64,000 nt of DNA from Pseudomonadota bacterium (GTDB taxonomy: Bacteria; Myxococcota_A; UBA796; GCA-2862545): positions 1-64,000 of the forward strand of contig SXOB01000088.1 of NCBI GenBank assembly GCA_005776945.1. Reading direction: 5' to 3'. Positions 34,825 through 43,403 of the stretch are shown one piece after another. Position 1 is the first letter of the stretch; every line of letters starts with the position of its first letter. A program made the translations under genes and the position numbers. The notes beneath the pieces were generated by a model, which saw only the letters and a list, made by a program, of their open reading frames with translations, did not search any database and had not been told where the DNA came from.

Positions 34825-35688
34825 ATGTTCGCTCGCATCGAGCCGGCCTTGGCGAGTCTGCATCGGGCCTTTGGGGTTGCCGCTCTCGCAGGTCTGGGTT
34901 GGCCGTTCGCGTTGGCCCCATGGGTCGGTCCTGACGGGCTCGGGCCCTTTGGCGTGCCCGGCGCCCCGTGGGGACTGGCGGCCCTGGCCGCACTTTGGGC
35001 CGCCCACGGGCAATCGACCAGGGTGGGACGGGCCGCCTTGTGGACGCCGTTGGCAGCCACGGTCGGCACGTTGGCGCTTGCAGGGCTGGGCGCGTTTTCC
35101 GCGAGCAAGGTCGGGCATTTCGCCGCGGCGTTGACCACAGCCAGCGCTGCAGGCGCTTGGGTTGGGGCGTGCGTAGCGTGGTCGAGGGCGCGGTCGCCGT
35201 GGGCGCTCGGGCCCGTTGGCGGTGGCTGGCACGTCCTCGTTGGCCTGTTGGCTGGGGTCCTTGGCTGGGCGCTTCGGCCAGGTGGCCCTTGGCCGGATGT
35301 GACCGGCGTGTGGGCCGGGACCGCGGCGTTTGCAGCGCTGACCGACCCGTGGAGCGGGTCGCCCCGACGTTGGTGGCTTCTGGAGGAAGGAGGGGAGGGC
35401 GCGGTTCGCCTTCTGGCGCCAGGCCAACGGTGTTCTGTGGGTTCTGAGGCGGACTGGCATGTGGGCGCTAGCGGGCCGTTGATGGGGGAATTCGCCGTCG
35501 ACTCCACGGGCGGGCTCCGTTTCGCGGTAGCCGCACCGAAAGGGGTCGCTTGGGCCTTCGGTCCGTTTCGCTGGCGTCTGGGTTGGAAAAGTGGTTCGCC
35601 TCCTGAACTTCGGCTTGCCCATGGGTCGCGCGTGCAGATTGGCGACCGTGTGGTCGTCGCCTTGGCCGACCTTTGGACGCCGACGTGA
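34825..35688 (+). CDS. Polytopic membrane protein with C-terminal FHA-like domain
   Basis: A 287-residue protein. The first ~180 residues contain five to six hydrophobic segments (for example AFGVAALAGLGWPFALAPWV and VLVGLLAGVLGWAL). The soluble tail (about 195-287) reads like a degenerate FHA domain: GQRCSVGSEADWHVGASG then LRLAHGSRVQIGDRVVVAL. No catalytic motif. Its stop overlaps the next gene's GTG by 4 bp, starting a plus-strand operon. Confidence 0.6.
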   Translation: MFARIEPALASLHRAFGVAALAGLGWPFALAPWVGPDGLGPFGVPGAPWGLAALAALWAAHGQSTRVGRAALWTPLAATVGTLALAGLGAFSASKVGHFAAALTTASAAGAWVGACVAWSRARSPWALGPVGGGWHVLVGLLAGVLGWALRPGGPWPDVTGVWAGTAAFAALTDPWSGSPRRWWLLEEGGEGAVRLLAPGQRCSVGSEADWHVGASGPLMGEFAVDSTGGLRFAVAAPKGVAWAFGPFRWRLGWKSGSPPELRLAHGSRVQIGDRVVVALADLWTPT

Positions 35689-36161
35689 GTGGGTTGGATG
35701 GGTCGGGTCTCACCGTGCCGGTGGGGGACGTCCGGTCCGTAGGCGCAGGCCGTTTGCCCGATCGCGGCGCGTTGGTCGTTCTGGCTCCCGGGGTCCAGGG
35801 TCCAGCCCGCGACGGTGCCTGGCTCTGCGTCACCGTCGAACTCGAACGACCGTCGGTCGTGGGCCCGACGCTCGAGGGCGCGGCGATCCGGTGGGTGGCC
35901 ACGCCTGAGGGCGGCCGCGCCTGTTGGCCGGCAACCTTGGCTGGCGACGTCGTCCTCGCGTTTCCGGACGACGCGCGTGCACATCTCACTGTCGGGGGCG
36001 GTGGCTGGGGCGCTCCCCTTGGCGGCGATGGGCTCATCGGCACGGTCGTCGACGCGGCGGCGACGCCGTTGGCGGGCTGGGCCGTGGTGACGTTGGCAGG
36101 TCTGGCCTTGCGCGCCATGCGCACGGTCGTCCGCGGTGGGCCTCGAACAAGGGGGGCGTGA
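35685..36161 (+). CDS. Small protein of the FHA-like operon, C-terminally hydrophobic
   Basis: A 158-residue protein from GTG 35685, coupled to the previous gene. It is beta-rich with a hydrophobic segment near the C-terminus (TPLAGWAVVTLAGLALRAM) and a basic end. No recognised family; a tail-anchored membrane protein is plausible. The TTG at 35673 would give a longer overlap and is less likely. The stop overlaps the ATG of the next gene by 1 bp. Confidence 0.55.
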   Translation: MSGLDGSGLTVPVGDVRSVGAGRLPDRGALVVLAPGVQGPARDGAWLCVTVELERPSVVGPTLEGAAIRWVATPEGGRACWPATLAGDVVLAFPDDARAHLTVGGGGWGAPLGGDGLIGTVVDAAATPLAGWAVVTLAGLALRAMRTVVRGGPRTRGA

Positions 36162-37831
36162 TGTGGATCTTGGCAACTTCGCTGGCGTTGGCGGGCGCCG
36201 GGGCGCGCGTCCTCGTGCTTGGGCCTGAACCGGTCCAGGTCGAGCTCGGACCCTCGATGGAGCGTGAGGTGCTGCGCCGAATCGCGCGAGAGAGCGCCAC
36301 GTTCTGTCCTTCGGTGGACCTCTTCCAAGCGGGCCGGGTCCAAGCCGGGCGGTCGAGGGCGCCAACGGACCGGGACGGCTTGGATGCCGCTCTGGCCGAG
36401 GCCGTCGCGACGCCATGGAGCGCACTGGACGAAGATGGATGGGCCGAGCAGGCCGACGCGTTGCTTGGCTGGCTGGGTCGGCTCGGATTCGTCGACACCC
36501 CGGAAGAGCGCGTGCTCGCCTTCGACCTCTCGGTGCAGGTCGGCCGCGCCGCCGAAAACAGCGGGCGGACGACGGCGCCCTTCTACCACTGGTCTGACGG
36601 CCAGCAGGTGCCCACCTACTGGGTCGCTGCGGCCGCGCTCGCATCGGACGCGCCGGACCTGTTGGCTCGTCTTGTCGACCCCGATCTGCACGCGTCCGTC
36701 GCTTGGTGGGTCGATGCCATCGGGGCGGGTGGGGTCCCACGCGTGCAACTCGGATTCGATTCGGGCGCACATTTCGACGCCGAAGACTTCGCGGCCACCT
36801 ACGACTTGCGCGTGGACGGGCTCACGATGAAGCCGACTGCGGCCGGCCTCGTCTCCCGACCCGTCGGCCGGATCGATGTGGACCTGCGGCGCGCGGACGG
36901 CTTCGGCCCGGCGATGCGGTTGGAGGCCGAAGCCCTTGGGTCCGGTCTGTATTTCGTACTGAATGCCGCCCAGAAGGCAGTGGATGTCGCTCTTGGCGAG
37001 GCCCTCGATCGCGACCCGCACCGCGCCATCGCGGCCTTGGAGGCCGAGGTCGCCGCGTGGCTCGACCTGTACGCGGCGCTGCACCCCGGCGAGGACGTTT
37101 TCGTTCTGCAGATCGCCGAGCGAGGGGCCGCTGAAGGCCCGCGCGTTTGGCAGTTCGATCCCGTCCTTGGGCGGCTCATTCGGATTCTCGACCCCCAAAC
37201 TGCGATTCCAGCCCATGCGACCGTCCATGTGGCCGTCGGCGGATTGGGGACTTCAGCGGTCGATGTCCCTGGGGGGTGGGTCCCTCACCCCGTTGCGGTG
37301 CCGTTCGCGATGGGCGCGGAGCTGCACCTCGGGCGCTGGCGGGTCGGTGCCGGCGTGGATGCTGCGGTCGCCGTGGACGCCTCTTGGAGAGATCGGTATC
37401 CGACGGAAGTGCGCCTCGGGGTGACCCATGACCTCGTAGCGACGGACCGGGACGGCGACGTCGTCTTGGTCGCAGACGAATCCCGCTGGCAGACGACTCC
37501 CTGGGCCCGGGCAGGCTTGGCGTGGGGCGCGCAGGCCCATCGGGGGTGGGGCGGGTGGCTTGGCGGACGCATCGGCCAGGTCAGCTTGCCGCGAGCCGCC
37601 GAGCTCGCGTTGGCCGGTGGTGCCAACGTGCCGCTCCCTGGCGAACCCCGTTGGCTTGGGGGGGAACTCGGCCTCACCTTCGACGGTGTGGCCGGCCTCC
37701 GACTTCCCGTGGGGGACTCCCTTTGGGTGCAGGGGACCGATCCCATCCCCGCCGCGGCTTCGCGGACGAGGCGCGTGGGCCTCCCGCAGCCCACCTGGAG
37801 CGTCCGCGCAGGGGTCGTACTCGGCTGGTGA
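36161..37831 (+). CDS. Exported protein with outer-membrane-like C-terminus
   Basis: A 556-residue protein. MWILATSLALAGAG is a short signal sequence. A helical region follows, with Trp and His in PFYHWSDGQQVPTYW. The last ~200 residues alternate hydrophobic and polar residues in strands (GAELHLGRWRVGAGVDAAVA, GVTHDLVATDRDGDVVLVAD), ending SVRAGVVLGW. An aromatic C-terminal residue fits an outer-membrane beta-barrel. No family recognised. Part of the FHA-like operon by overlap. Confidence 0.6.
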   Translation: MWILATSLALAGAGARVLVLGPEPVQVELGPSMEREVLRRIARESATFCPSVDLFQAGRVQAGRSRAPTDRDGLDAALAEAVATPWSALDEDGWAEQADALLGWLGRLGFVDTPEERVLAFDLSVQVGRAAENSGRTTAPFYHWSDGQQVPTYWVAAAALASDAPDLLARLVDPDLHASVAWWVDAIGAGGVPRVQLGFDSGAHFDAEDFAATYDLRVDGLTMKPTAAGLVSRPVGRIDVDLRRADGFGPAMRLEAEALGSGLYFVLNAAQKAVDVALGEALDRDPHRAIAALEAEVAAWLDLYAALHPGEDVFVLQIAERGAAEGPRVWQFDPVLGRLIRILDPQTAIPAHATVHVAVGGLGTSAVDVPGGWVPHPVAVPFAMGAELHLGRWRVGAGVDAAVAVDASWRDRYPTEVRLGVTHDLVATDRDGDVVLVADESRWQTTPWARAGLAWGAQAHRGWGGWLGGRIGQVSLPRAAELALAGGANVPLPGEPRWLGGELGLTFDGVAGLRLPVGDSLWVQGTDPIPAAASRTRRVGLPQPTWSVRAGVVLGW

Positions 37832-37858
37832 CGTGGGTTAGGCCAAGCCGGGGGTTGG

Positions 37859-38173
37859 ATGCGGACCGTTGGCGTAGGCATCGTCTCGTTGGCCCTTGGA
37901 TTCGGTGCGGGCTGGGTGGGCCACCTGCGGACCGCAGCAGGCATAGTGGAGATCCACGTCCCCGGTGCGATGACCACTTCGGTCGCGTGCGGTCGCTTGA
38001 GTGTGAACGCGGACGGGGACACGACGCACTTCGTGGCCAGCCCCGGCCGTTGTCGGGTGGAGGCTGCCTTGACGCCCGTGATGCCGCTTCGAGGCGAAAT
38101 CGAGTTGTCGGGAGCTGGAAGGTACGTTTGCAGTCGACGGGATGACAGCCTGGACTGCGGGAGAAGGCCATGA
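37859..38173 (+). CDS. Small membrane-anchored or secreted protein
   Basis: A 104-residue protein with N-terminal hydrophobic segment (VGVGIVSLALGFGAGWVG) and a small beta-rich domain with four Cys. GGGG precedes the ATG. It overlaps the next gene (ATGA), so the operon continues. Function unknown. Confidence 0.6.
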   Translation: MRTVGVGIVSLALGFGAGWVGHLRTAAGIVEIHVPGAMTTSVACGRLSVNADGDTTHFVASPGRCRVEAALTPVMPLRGEIELSGAGRYVCSRRDDSLDCGRRP

Positions 38174-39081
38174 CACTTTGGTTTGCGTTGGCGGCAACCG
38201 CCGGGGAAGTTCACGACGGCCTTGTTTGGACGTGGACGCCCGAGACCTCGCGAAGCTGGTGGATCACGGCCGACGTCACCATGCCGCGCTGGCTCGACCT
38301 CGCGGGCGGCAAGACAGGCGCGACGCGGCTGCGGAGCTTCATTGCCGACGTGACGACCACTTGCCGCCTTGGCGAAGAGTCGACAAAGAAGACCTTCGAC
38401 GTCCGTTGCACGATCGACGGCTTTGCCCTGCAGGCTCGCGCCGTGGACGCCGAAGTGGGCCGCGCGGGTCCGCTCGTCGTCGAAGCCGCCAACGCGATGG
38501 CCGGCGCTACCGTGACTCTCCTGATGTCGCCTTCAGGCCGAGTGAAGTCGGTCGACGTCGACGGCCTTTCGAGCGACAGCGAGCGTTCGCAGCATCAAGC
38601 CGAATCGTTGAGCTTGATTGCTGGACGCGTATTTGCTGCATTGGATTTCCAATTGCCGCAGTCGGGGTCCGACGGTGGTGGCCAATGGGCGATCGGGCTT
38701 CCGCAGGCCATGAGGACGATGTCCCCGTCTTCGAGTGGCACGGTCAACGGAGTCGCGTCGGTGACCGGCGTGGACGGAGTGCGGTGGATCATCGAGACCG
38801 TTGCCAAGGGTTCCGTCACGGACAATTCTTCGGTTGAGAACTCGGGTTCGGAGGTCGGCCGAGATATTTACGATATGGAAATGCATGGTGCAGCGACGTG
38901 GGATCCGCAAGCGGGTGGCCTTGTCGATCGCAAATACCGCTCAGACGGCGCACCCACGGCGGGTTCAGCGGCTGCGACGGGCGTTTCTGGAAATCCATAC
39001 ACTCAGATCGTGACGGTTCGAACCATCGATCCGACGGCGCCCATTTCCCTGCCAATCAGCGGCGAGTTGCCGCCAAACTGA
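38170..39081 (+). CDS. Exported beta-rich protein of unknown function
   Basis: A 303-residue protein whose first 12 residues (MTLWFALAATAG) form a minimal signal peptide. The mature part has Trp-rich N-terminal strands (LVWTWTPETSRSWWITADV) and Ser/Gly-rich C-terminal parts. The wording resembles outer-envelope proteins that follow a common 'DUF' pattern in delta-type genomes, but I cannot assign a family. Last gene of the FHA-like operon; it ends 2 bp from the convergent AAA+ gene. Confidence 0.55.
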   Translation: MTLWFALAATAGEVHDGLVWTWTPETSRSWWITADVTMPRWLDLAGGKTGATRLRSFIADVTTTCRLGEESTKKTFDVRCTIDGFALQARAVDAEVGRAGPLVVEAANAMAGATVTLLMSPSGRVKSVDVDGLSSDSERSQHQAESLSLIAGRVFAALDFQLPQSGSDGGGQWAIGLPQAMRTMSPSSSGTVNGVASVTGVDGVRWIIETVAKGSVTDNSSVENSGSEVGRDIYDMEMHGAATWDPQAGGLVDRKYRSDGAPTAGSAAATGVSGNPYTQIVTVRTIDPTAPISLPISGELPPN

Positions 39082-39083
39082 CC

Positions 39084-40850
39084 TCAGGCGACTCGGCGTC
39101 GCAAATCCGTGGCGTCGTCGCCGAACCACGCGGGGACGATAGGACGGCCGTCTTTGTGCCATTCTCTCGCGATGCTGAGCCACAGCGCCGCGCGATCGAT
39201 GGGGCGGTCCGCCGCCGCGGCGGAGAATGCGGCGTCGAGCGCTGCGTTGACGATGCCTGCCCCCGAAAGGGCAAATCGAGCTGCGAGGTCGTCGACATCG
39301 ACGTCGTCGGCAAGCGGAGCGCGTGCAGGTAGGGCGCTCCGCCAAAGACGGCGCCGCTCAGCGAGCCCCGGCGCTTTGAATTGAACAACGGCCGTAAATC
39401 TACGTCGGAAGGCCTCGTCCATGCCGTTCTGTAGGTTGGTCGTCAGGATGGCGACACCTTCGAACTGCTCAAGTCGCTGCAGCAGGGTGGCGATTTCCTG
39501 GTTGGCGTAACGGTCCTGGGCGTCGCCCCCCTCGGTACGCTGGCCGAAGAGACAATCGGCTTCGTCGAAGCATAGGACGGCGCGGGCGGCGTCGCCGGCG
39601 TCGAAGATCCGCGACAGGTTCTTTTCGGTCTCGCCGACCCATCGAGAGACGACCGCGGCGACCTCGATGCGGTGCAGGTCGCGCCCCAACGCGCCCGCGA
39701 CGACTTCCGCCGCGGTGGTTTTGCCTGTGCCCGGGGGTCCCGCGAACAACAGGCGCAGGCCTCGGCCCCGTGGTCTCACGCGAGCACCCCCCCACACGTC
39801 GTAGACGCGCTCCGCCTGGCGGGCGTGTTCGGTGAGTTCGCGCAGCCGTAGGGCGGTGGGTTCGTCGAGGATGAGGTCGTCCCATCCCCGGGTCGGAATG
39901 ACGGCCTGGGCCCAGGCTCCGAGCCCCTGGGGAGCGTCCACCTCGGCCCGACGAGCGAGGGCGTTGGGATCTCGCCCGACTTCGTCGGCGAGGCGCGCGA
40001 GGGTCCGCGGCGACAACGTCGGGAATCGGACCGCCATCGCGTCGGCGACCGGCCCGTTGCCAACGACGTCTGCCCACGCGGCGCGCGCATCGGCCTGCGA
40101 TGGCCAGGGCACCGCTTGAACCGGCCAGCTTGACGGGGCGGCAGCGCTCGCCTGGGGGCTGGCTGACGACCACGCCGCGGGCAGGCCCTCGCGGACGAGC
40201 GTTCTGGCCAGCGCCGACAGGCGCGCTTTGGCGTCGGGCGCAGGATCGGCGCCGAGGGGGCAGGCGACGAGCACGGCTGCATCGCGCAGGAGGGCTTCGA
40301 GTACAATGACCTCAGGTGCAGGCGCGGGGTCCTCGACCACGAGGAGGGGGTGGCCGCCCGCCCAGGCCAGTGCCGCGTCTTCTCGAAGCTGTTCGTTCGC
40401 GCCGACGAAACTTCGGGGTGCTGGCCGCGCGGCAGGGGGTCGTCGCGAGCCCTCGATCCAGCGCAAACCCGCTGGCAGCGGCGGCTGCTCCCCGAGGAGG
40501 GCGGCCACCGCGCGTTCGCTTGGGCGCCATGCCCCTTGGCCATCGAGCGCGACGAGGCGATGACGAATGAGCGGCGCACCGGGCAGCAAGGCCCGGCGCA
40601 CCGCAAGGATGTCCCAGCCGAGCGGGGCCAGCGCGGCTGGCTGGATGCCTCGGGGCAAGTTGCGCGCCACGATGGGGTGCAAATCGGCGGCGACGGCCAC
40701 GGCGAGCAAGGAGGCCGCGAGGTCGTCCAGGTCCAGGCGCCGTTGGACCTCGGCCAACGCAGGATCGGAGAGGGCGGCAGCGGTGAACGCGGGGTTGGGG
40801 TCCGTTCCAGGCACGGTGCGGGCCAGCGCCAGGGCGATCCAAGGGGTCAT
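39084..40850 (-). CDS. AAA+ ATPase of contractile-injection-system type
   Basis: A 588-residue protein. The N-terminal ~340 residues are Ala-rich. The C-terminal AAA+ module has Walker A LLFAGPPGTGKTTAAEVVAG (about residue 372), Walker B VLCFDEADCLFG (about 428) and sensor/arginine-finger region ILTTNLQNGMDEAFRRRF. This arrangement matches the ATPases found with extracellular contractile injection systems (Afp15/Pvc15-like), thought to act in assembly or cargo loading. AAGGAGGGATC precedes the ATG. It is on the opposite strand and 2.6 kb from the structural operon at 43.4 kb. Confidence 0.82.
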   Translation of the reverse strand: MTPWIALALARTVPGTDPNPAFTAAALSDPALAEVQRRLDLDDLAASLLAVAVAADLHPIVARNLPRGIQPAALAPLGWDILAVRRALLPGAPLIRHRLVALDGQGAWRPSERAVAALLGEQPPLPAGLRWIEGSRRPPAARPAPRSFVGANEQLREDAALAWAGGHPLLVVEDPAPAPEVIVLEALLRDAAVLVACPLGADPAPDAKARLSALARTLVREGLPAAWSSASPQASAAAPSSWPVQAVPWPSQADARAAWADVVGNGPVADAMAVRFPTLSPRTLARLADEVGRDPNALARRAEVDAPQGLGAWAQAVIPTRGWDDLILDEPTALRLRELTEHARQAERVYDVWGGARVRPRGRGLRLLFAGPPGTGKTTAAEVVAGALGRDLHRIEVAAVVSRWVGETEKNLSRIFDAGDAARAVLCFDEADCLFGQRTEGGDAQDRYANQEIATLLQRLEQFEGVAILTTNLQNGMDEAFRRRFTAVVQFKAPGLAERRRLWRSALPARAPLADDVDVDDLAARFALSGAGIVNAALDAAFSAAAADRPIDRAALWLSIAREWHKDGRPIVPAWFGDDATDLRRRVA

Positions 40851-40888
40851 GATCCCTCCTTCGCAGTAGGTCGCCCGAGGAGGCGGCT
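40851..40888. promoter_or_regulatory. Divergent region between the AAA+ ATPase and hutF
   Basis: 38 bp containing a ribosome binding site on each side: GGAGG for the ATPase (minus strand) and CGAGGAGG for the hutF GTG. No promoter consensus visible. Confidence 0.4.
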
Positions 40889-42205
40889 GTGCCCGTGATC
40901 GTTGCCGACGGGGCGTGGACCCCGCAGGGTTGGATGGCGGACTGTGAAATCGCCTGGGACGACGGCGTCATCGTACGCGTCGGACCGCCTACGGGGGTTC
41001 CGTCCGAGCGCTTGAAGGGGAAGTCTGTGACGCCCGGTGCCGTCAACGCGCACAGTCACGCCTTTCAGCGTGGCCTCCGGGGACGTGTCCAATCGCGAAC
41101 CAGCGAAAACGACGATTTTTGGAGCTGGCGGGAAGGAATGTATGCGTTGGCCGATTCGCTTTCGCCCGATGCGTTCGAAGCCCTGGTCGCCCAGTGCTTT
41201 CTCGAGATGCTCGAAGCTGGAATCACGACCGTCGGAGAATTCCACTATCTGCATCACGGACTGGCCGGTCACCGATACGCGGATCCGGATGAACTCGCGC
41301 ATCGCGTACGCGCTGCGGCGGAGCAAGTAGGCCTGCGCGTCGTCCTGCTGCGGACCGCCTACTACCGTGCAGGCCCCGGCCGGGACCTGGTGGCCCCACA
41401 ACTTCGATTTGTCGACCGCGACCCTACGGAAACGTTAGCGTCCATCGAGCGCCTCAAGCGAATTCCGGGTTGGCGCGTGGGTTTGGCCCTGCATTCCGTC
41501 CGAGCGGTCCCGCCGACTTTCCTGCGGGAATTGCGAGCCTACGACGGTCTCGTCCACGCGCACGTCGCCGAGGTTCGTGCCGAAGTGGAGGCCTGCAAGC
41601 AGGAGACGGGCGCGGAGCCGTTGGCCTGTTTCGAGGACGCCGGATGGTTGGGGCCGCAATTTACGGCCGTCCACCTCACGCGGCCTGGGCCCGGGGATGT
41701 CGCGCGGATGGCGCAATCGGGAGCGGGCGTGTGCGCGACGCCGTCGACGGAGCTCGACCTCGGCGACGGGTGGGTGCCGCTCGCCTGGATCGACGGCCCG
41801 TTGTGTGTCGGAAGCGACAGTCAGGCGGCCATCGACCCCGTCGGTGAAGCGCGCGCGGTGGAAATGGGCGCCCGGGGTCGAATGCACAAACGTAACGTTT
41901 GGGGCCGGCTCGGTGACGAATCTGCCGTCGCGCAGCGCATCATGGACGTGGCGACGACCTCGGGCGACCGCGCCTTGGGGGGCAACGGCGCGGGTTTGGT
42001 TCCGGGAGGTCCGGCCGACTTTGTCGCTTGGGACCTCGATCGTCCCGCGGCGGATGGCGTTCCGCCGCTAGAGGCAATCGCATTCGCCAGCCGCCCGGAA
42101 TGGGTGTCTGATGTGTGGGTGGGCGGTCGCCGGGTGGTCTCCGAGGGCCGTGCGGCGGCGCGCGACGCCGTTCGCCGAAGGTTCAGCCAGCCCGCGCGAG
42201 GATGA
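40889..42205 (+). CDS. hutF: Formimidoylglutamate deiminase
   Basis: A 438-residue amidohydrolase. PGAVNAHSHAFQRGLRG carries the first two metal-binding His. VGEFHYLHHG and HAHVAEVRAEVEAC supply the further metal and catalytic groups. LCVGSDSQAAIDP has the metal Asp. NAHSHAFQR and LGDGWVPL suit HutF, which converts formiminoglutamate to formylglutamate in histidine breakdown. No other hut genes are nearby. The GTG start has CGAGGAGG upstream. It overlaps the convergent argE-like gene by 23 bp. Confidence 0.88.
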   Translation: MPVIVADGAWTPQGWMADCEIAWDDGVIVRVGPPTGVPSERLKGKSVTPGAVNAHSHAFQRGLRGRVQSRTSENDDFWSWREGMYALADSLSPDAFEALVAQCFLEMLEAGITTVGEFHYLHHGLAGHRYADPDELAHRVRAAAEQVGLRVVLLRTAYYRAGPGRDLVAPQLRFVDRDPTETLASIERLKRIPGWRVGLALHSVRAVPPTFLRELRAYDGLVHAHVAEVRAEVEACKQETGAEPLACFEDAGWLGPQFTAVHLTRPGPGDVARMAQSGAGVCATPSTELDLGDGWVPLAWIDGPLCVGSDSQAAIDPVGEARAVEMGARGRMHKRNVWGRLGDESAVAQRIMDVATTSGDRALGGNGAGLVPGGPADFVAWDLDRPAADGVPPLEAIAFASRPEWVSDVWVGGRRVVSEGRAAARDAVRRRFSQPARG

Positions 42206-43304
42206 GCTGTTCGAGGATGTCGGCTGCCCGGCTCAAATCGGCGGAAGTGACCCATTCGTCGGCCTGATGGGCGACATCGATGGCGCCTGGGCCAAAGACG
42301 AGGGGTCGGAGGCCCAAACGGGCCAAGTTTCCCCCGTCCGTCGCGAAGGGCGCGGCGCCGGGGATGTGGTGGCGCGCGTGCTGAGCGAGGTGGGTGTCCC
42401 AGTCCTCTCCGAGCGGCGTCCACAATGCCGGGCTGACCCGCTCGAGGACCACCTTCGGGTCGCCGGGGAGCCCGGCGAGCGCTGACACGATGCGTTCGAC
42501 GACGCTCTCCGGCGTGACGCGCGGAAGCTGGCGTAGGCCGAGCGATAGCGTCACTTCGTCGGGGACCACGTTCACCGCGGTGCCGCCGTGAACCGGGCCA
42601 ACGGCGAGGACCACCCAAGGTCGCTCCGCCCCGGGCAAGTCGTGGTGTTCGGCGCGAAGGGTGGCGGACAGGTGGTCGAGGGCAAGGATGGCGTGGGCAG
42701 CGTGGACGACGGCGTTGTCTCCCAACTCGGGTAGCGAAGTGTGCGCCGCCTTTCCATGGAGGGTGACGCGGACCACGCAGTGGCCGGGGTGCATGTGCAA
42801 CACGCGGAAGTCTGTCGGTTCGCCGATCAGGCAGTCGCTCGGGAGCGGGTCGTCCGTCCAGCCAGAGGCCAGGCGCGCACTGCCGACGCAGCCGACCTCT
42901 TCGTCGTGCGTCCAGATGAGGGCCAATTCCCGCGTCAGGTTCCGGATGTCGATGCGTTCGAGCGCGGTCAAGGTACTTGCAATGAAGCCCTTCATGTCCG
43001 CCACGCCGCGGCCGAGCCAGCGATCACCGCGCTCAGTGAGGGTGAACGGGTCAGATGTCCAGGGCTGACCTTCCGTAGGCACGACGTCGAGATGGCCGCT
43101 CAGCGTGAGACCGCCGCGGCCACGGGGACCGACGCGCGCGATGACGTTCGCCTTGCCCGGCCGCTCGGGGTCAGCGTCGATGGTGACGTCGAAGCCCTGG
43201 CGCCGATGGGCGTCGGCCAGTTCTTGTGCGAGGTCGGTCATCGGTCGGCTCGAGACGGACGAATGGGCGATCAGCCGCCTGAGGTGGTCCCGCAGCACGT
43301 CCAC
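42183..43304 (-). CDS. Acetylornithine deacetylase-like M20 peptidase
   Basis: A 373-residue M20 metallopeptidase. SGHLDVVPTEGQPW, GRGVADMKGF, WTHDEEVGCVG and LIGEPTDFRV hold the metal ligands and catalytic Glu. VAHQADEWV supplies the last His. This matches ArgE (N-acetylornithine deacetylase). GTG 43304 with AGGA upstream gives the full N-terminus (MDVLRDHLRRLIAHSSVSSR); the ATG further in would cut it. Next to hutF, an acylglutamate-related substrate is also conceivable. Confidence 0.85.
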   Translation of the reverse strand: MDVLRDHLRRLIAHSSVSSRPMTDLAQELADAHRRQGFDVTIDADPERPGKANVIARVGPRGRGGLTLSGHLDVVPTEGQPWTSDPFTLTERGDRWLGRGVADMKGFIASTLTALERIDIRNLTRELALIWTHDEEVGCVGSARLASGWTDDPLPSDCLIGEPTDFRVLHMHPGHCVVRVTLHGKAAHTSLPELGDNAVVHAAHAILALDHLSATLRAEHHDLPGAERPWVVLAVGPVHGGTAVNVVPDEVTLSLGLRQLPRVTPESVVERIVSALAGLPGDPKVVLERVSPALWTPLGEDWDTHLAQHARHHIPGAAPFATDGGNLARLGLRPLVFGPGAIDVAHQADEWVTSADLSRAADILEQLILARAG

Positions 43305-43403
43305 AGATTCCTCGCGGGGCCGTCCTATCTCGGCCTTTGGCCTTCCTAGTGGCCAGTGGATTCCGCGGCGGGCGTGAACCACGGTGGTGCCGAGGGAGGT
43401 TCC
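43305..43403. promoter_or_regulatory. Upstream region of the injection-system operon
   Basis: 99 bp between the argE-like start (minus) and the first small gene of the operon (plus). It must hold promoters for both directions. GGCCTTTGGCCTTCC and nearby GGCC repeats are the only structure seen; no sigma-70 or sigma-54 consensus is evident. Confidence 0.4.
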
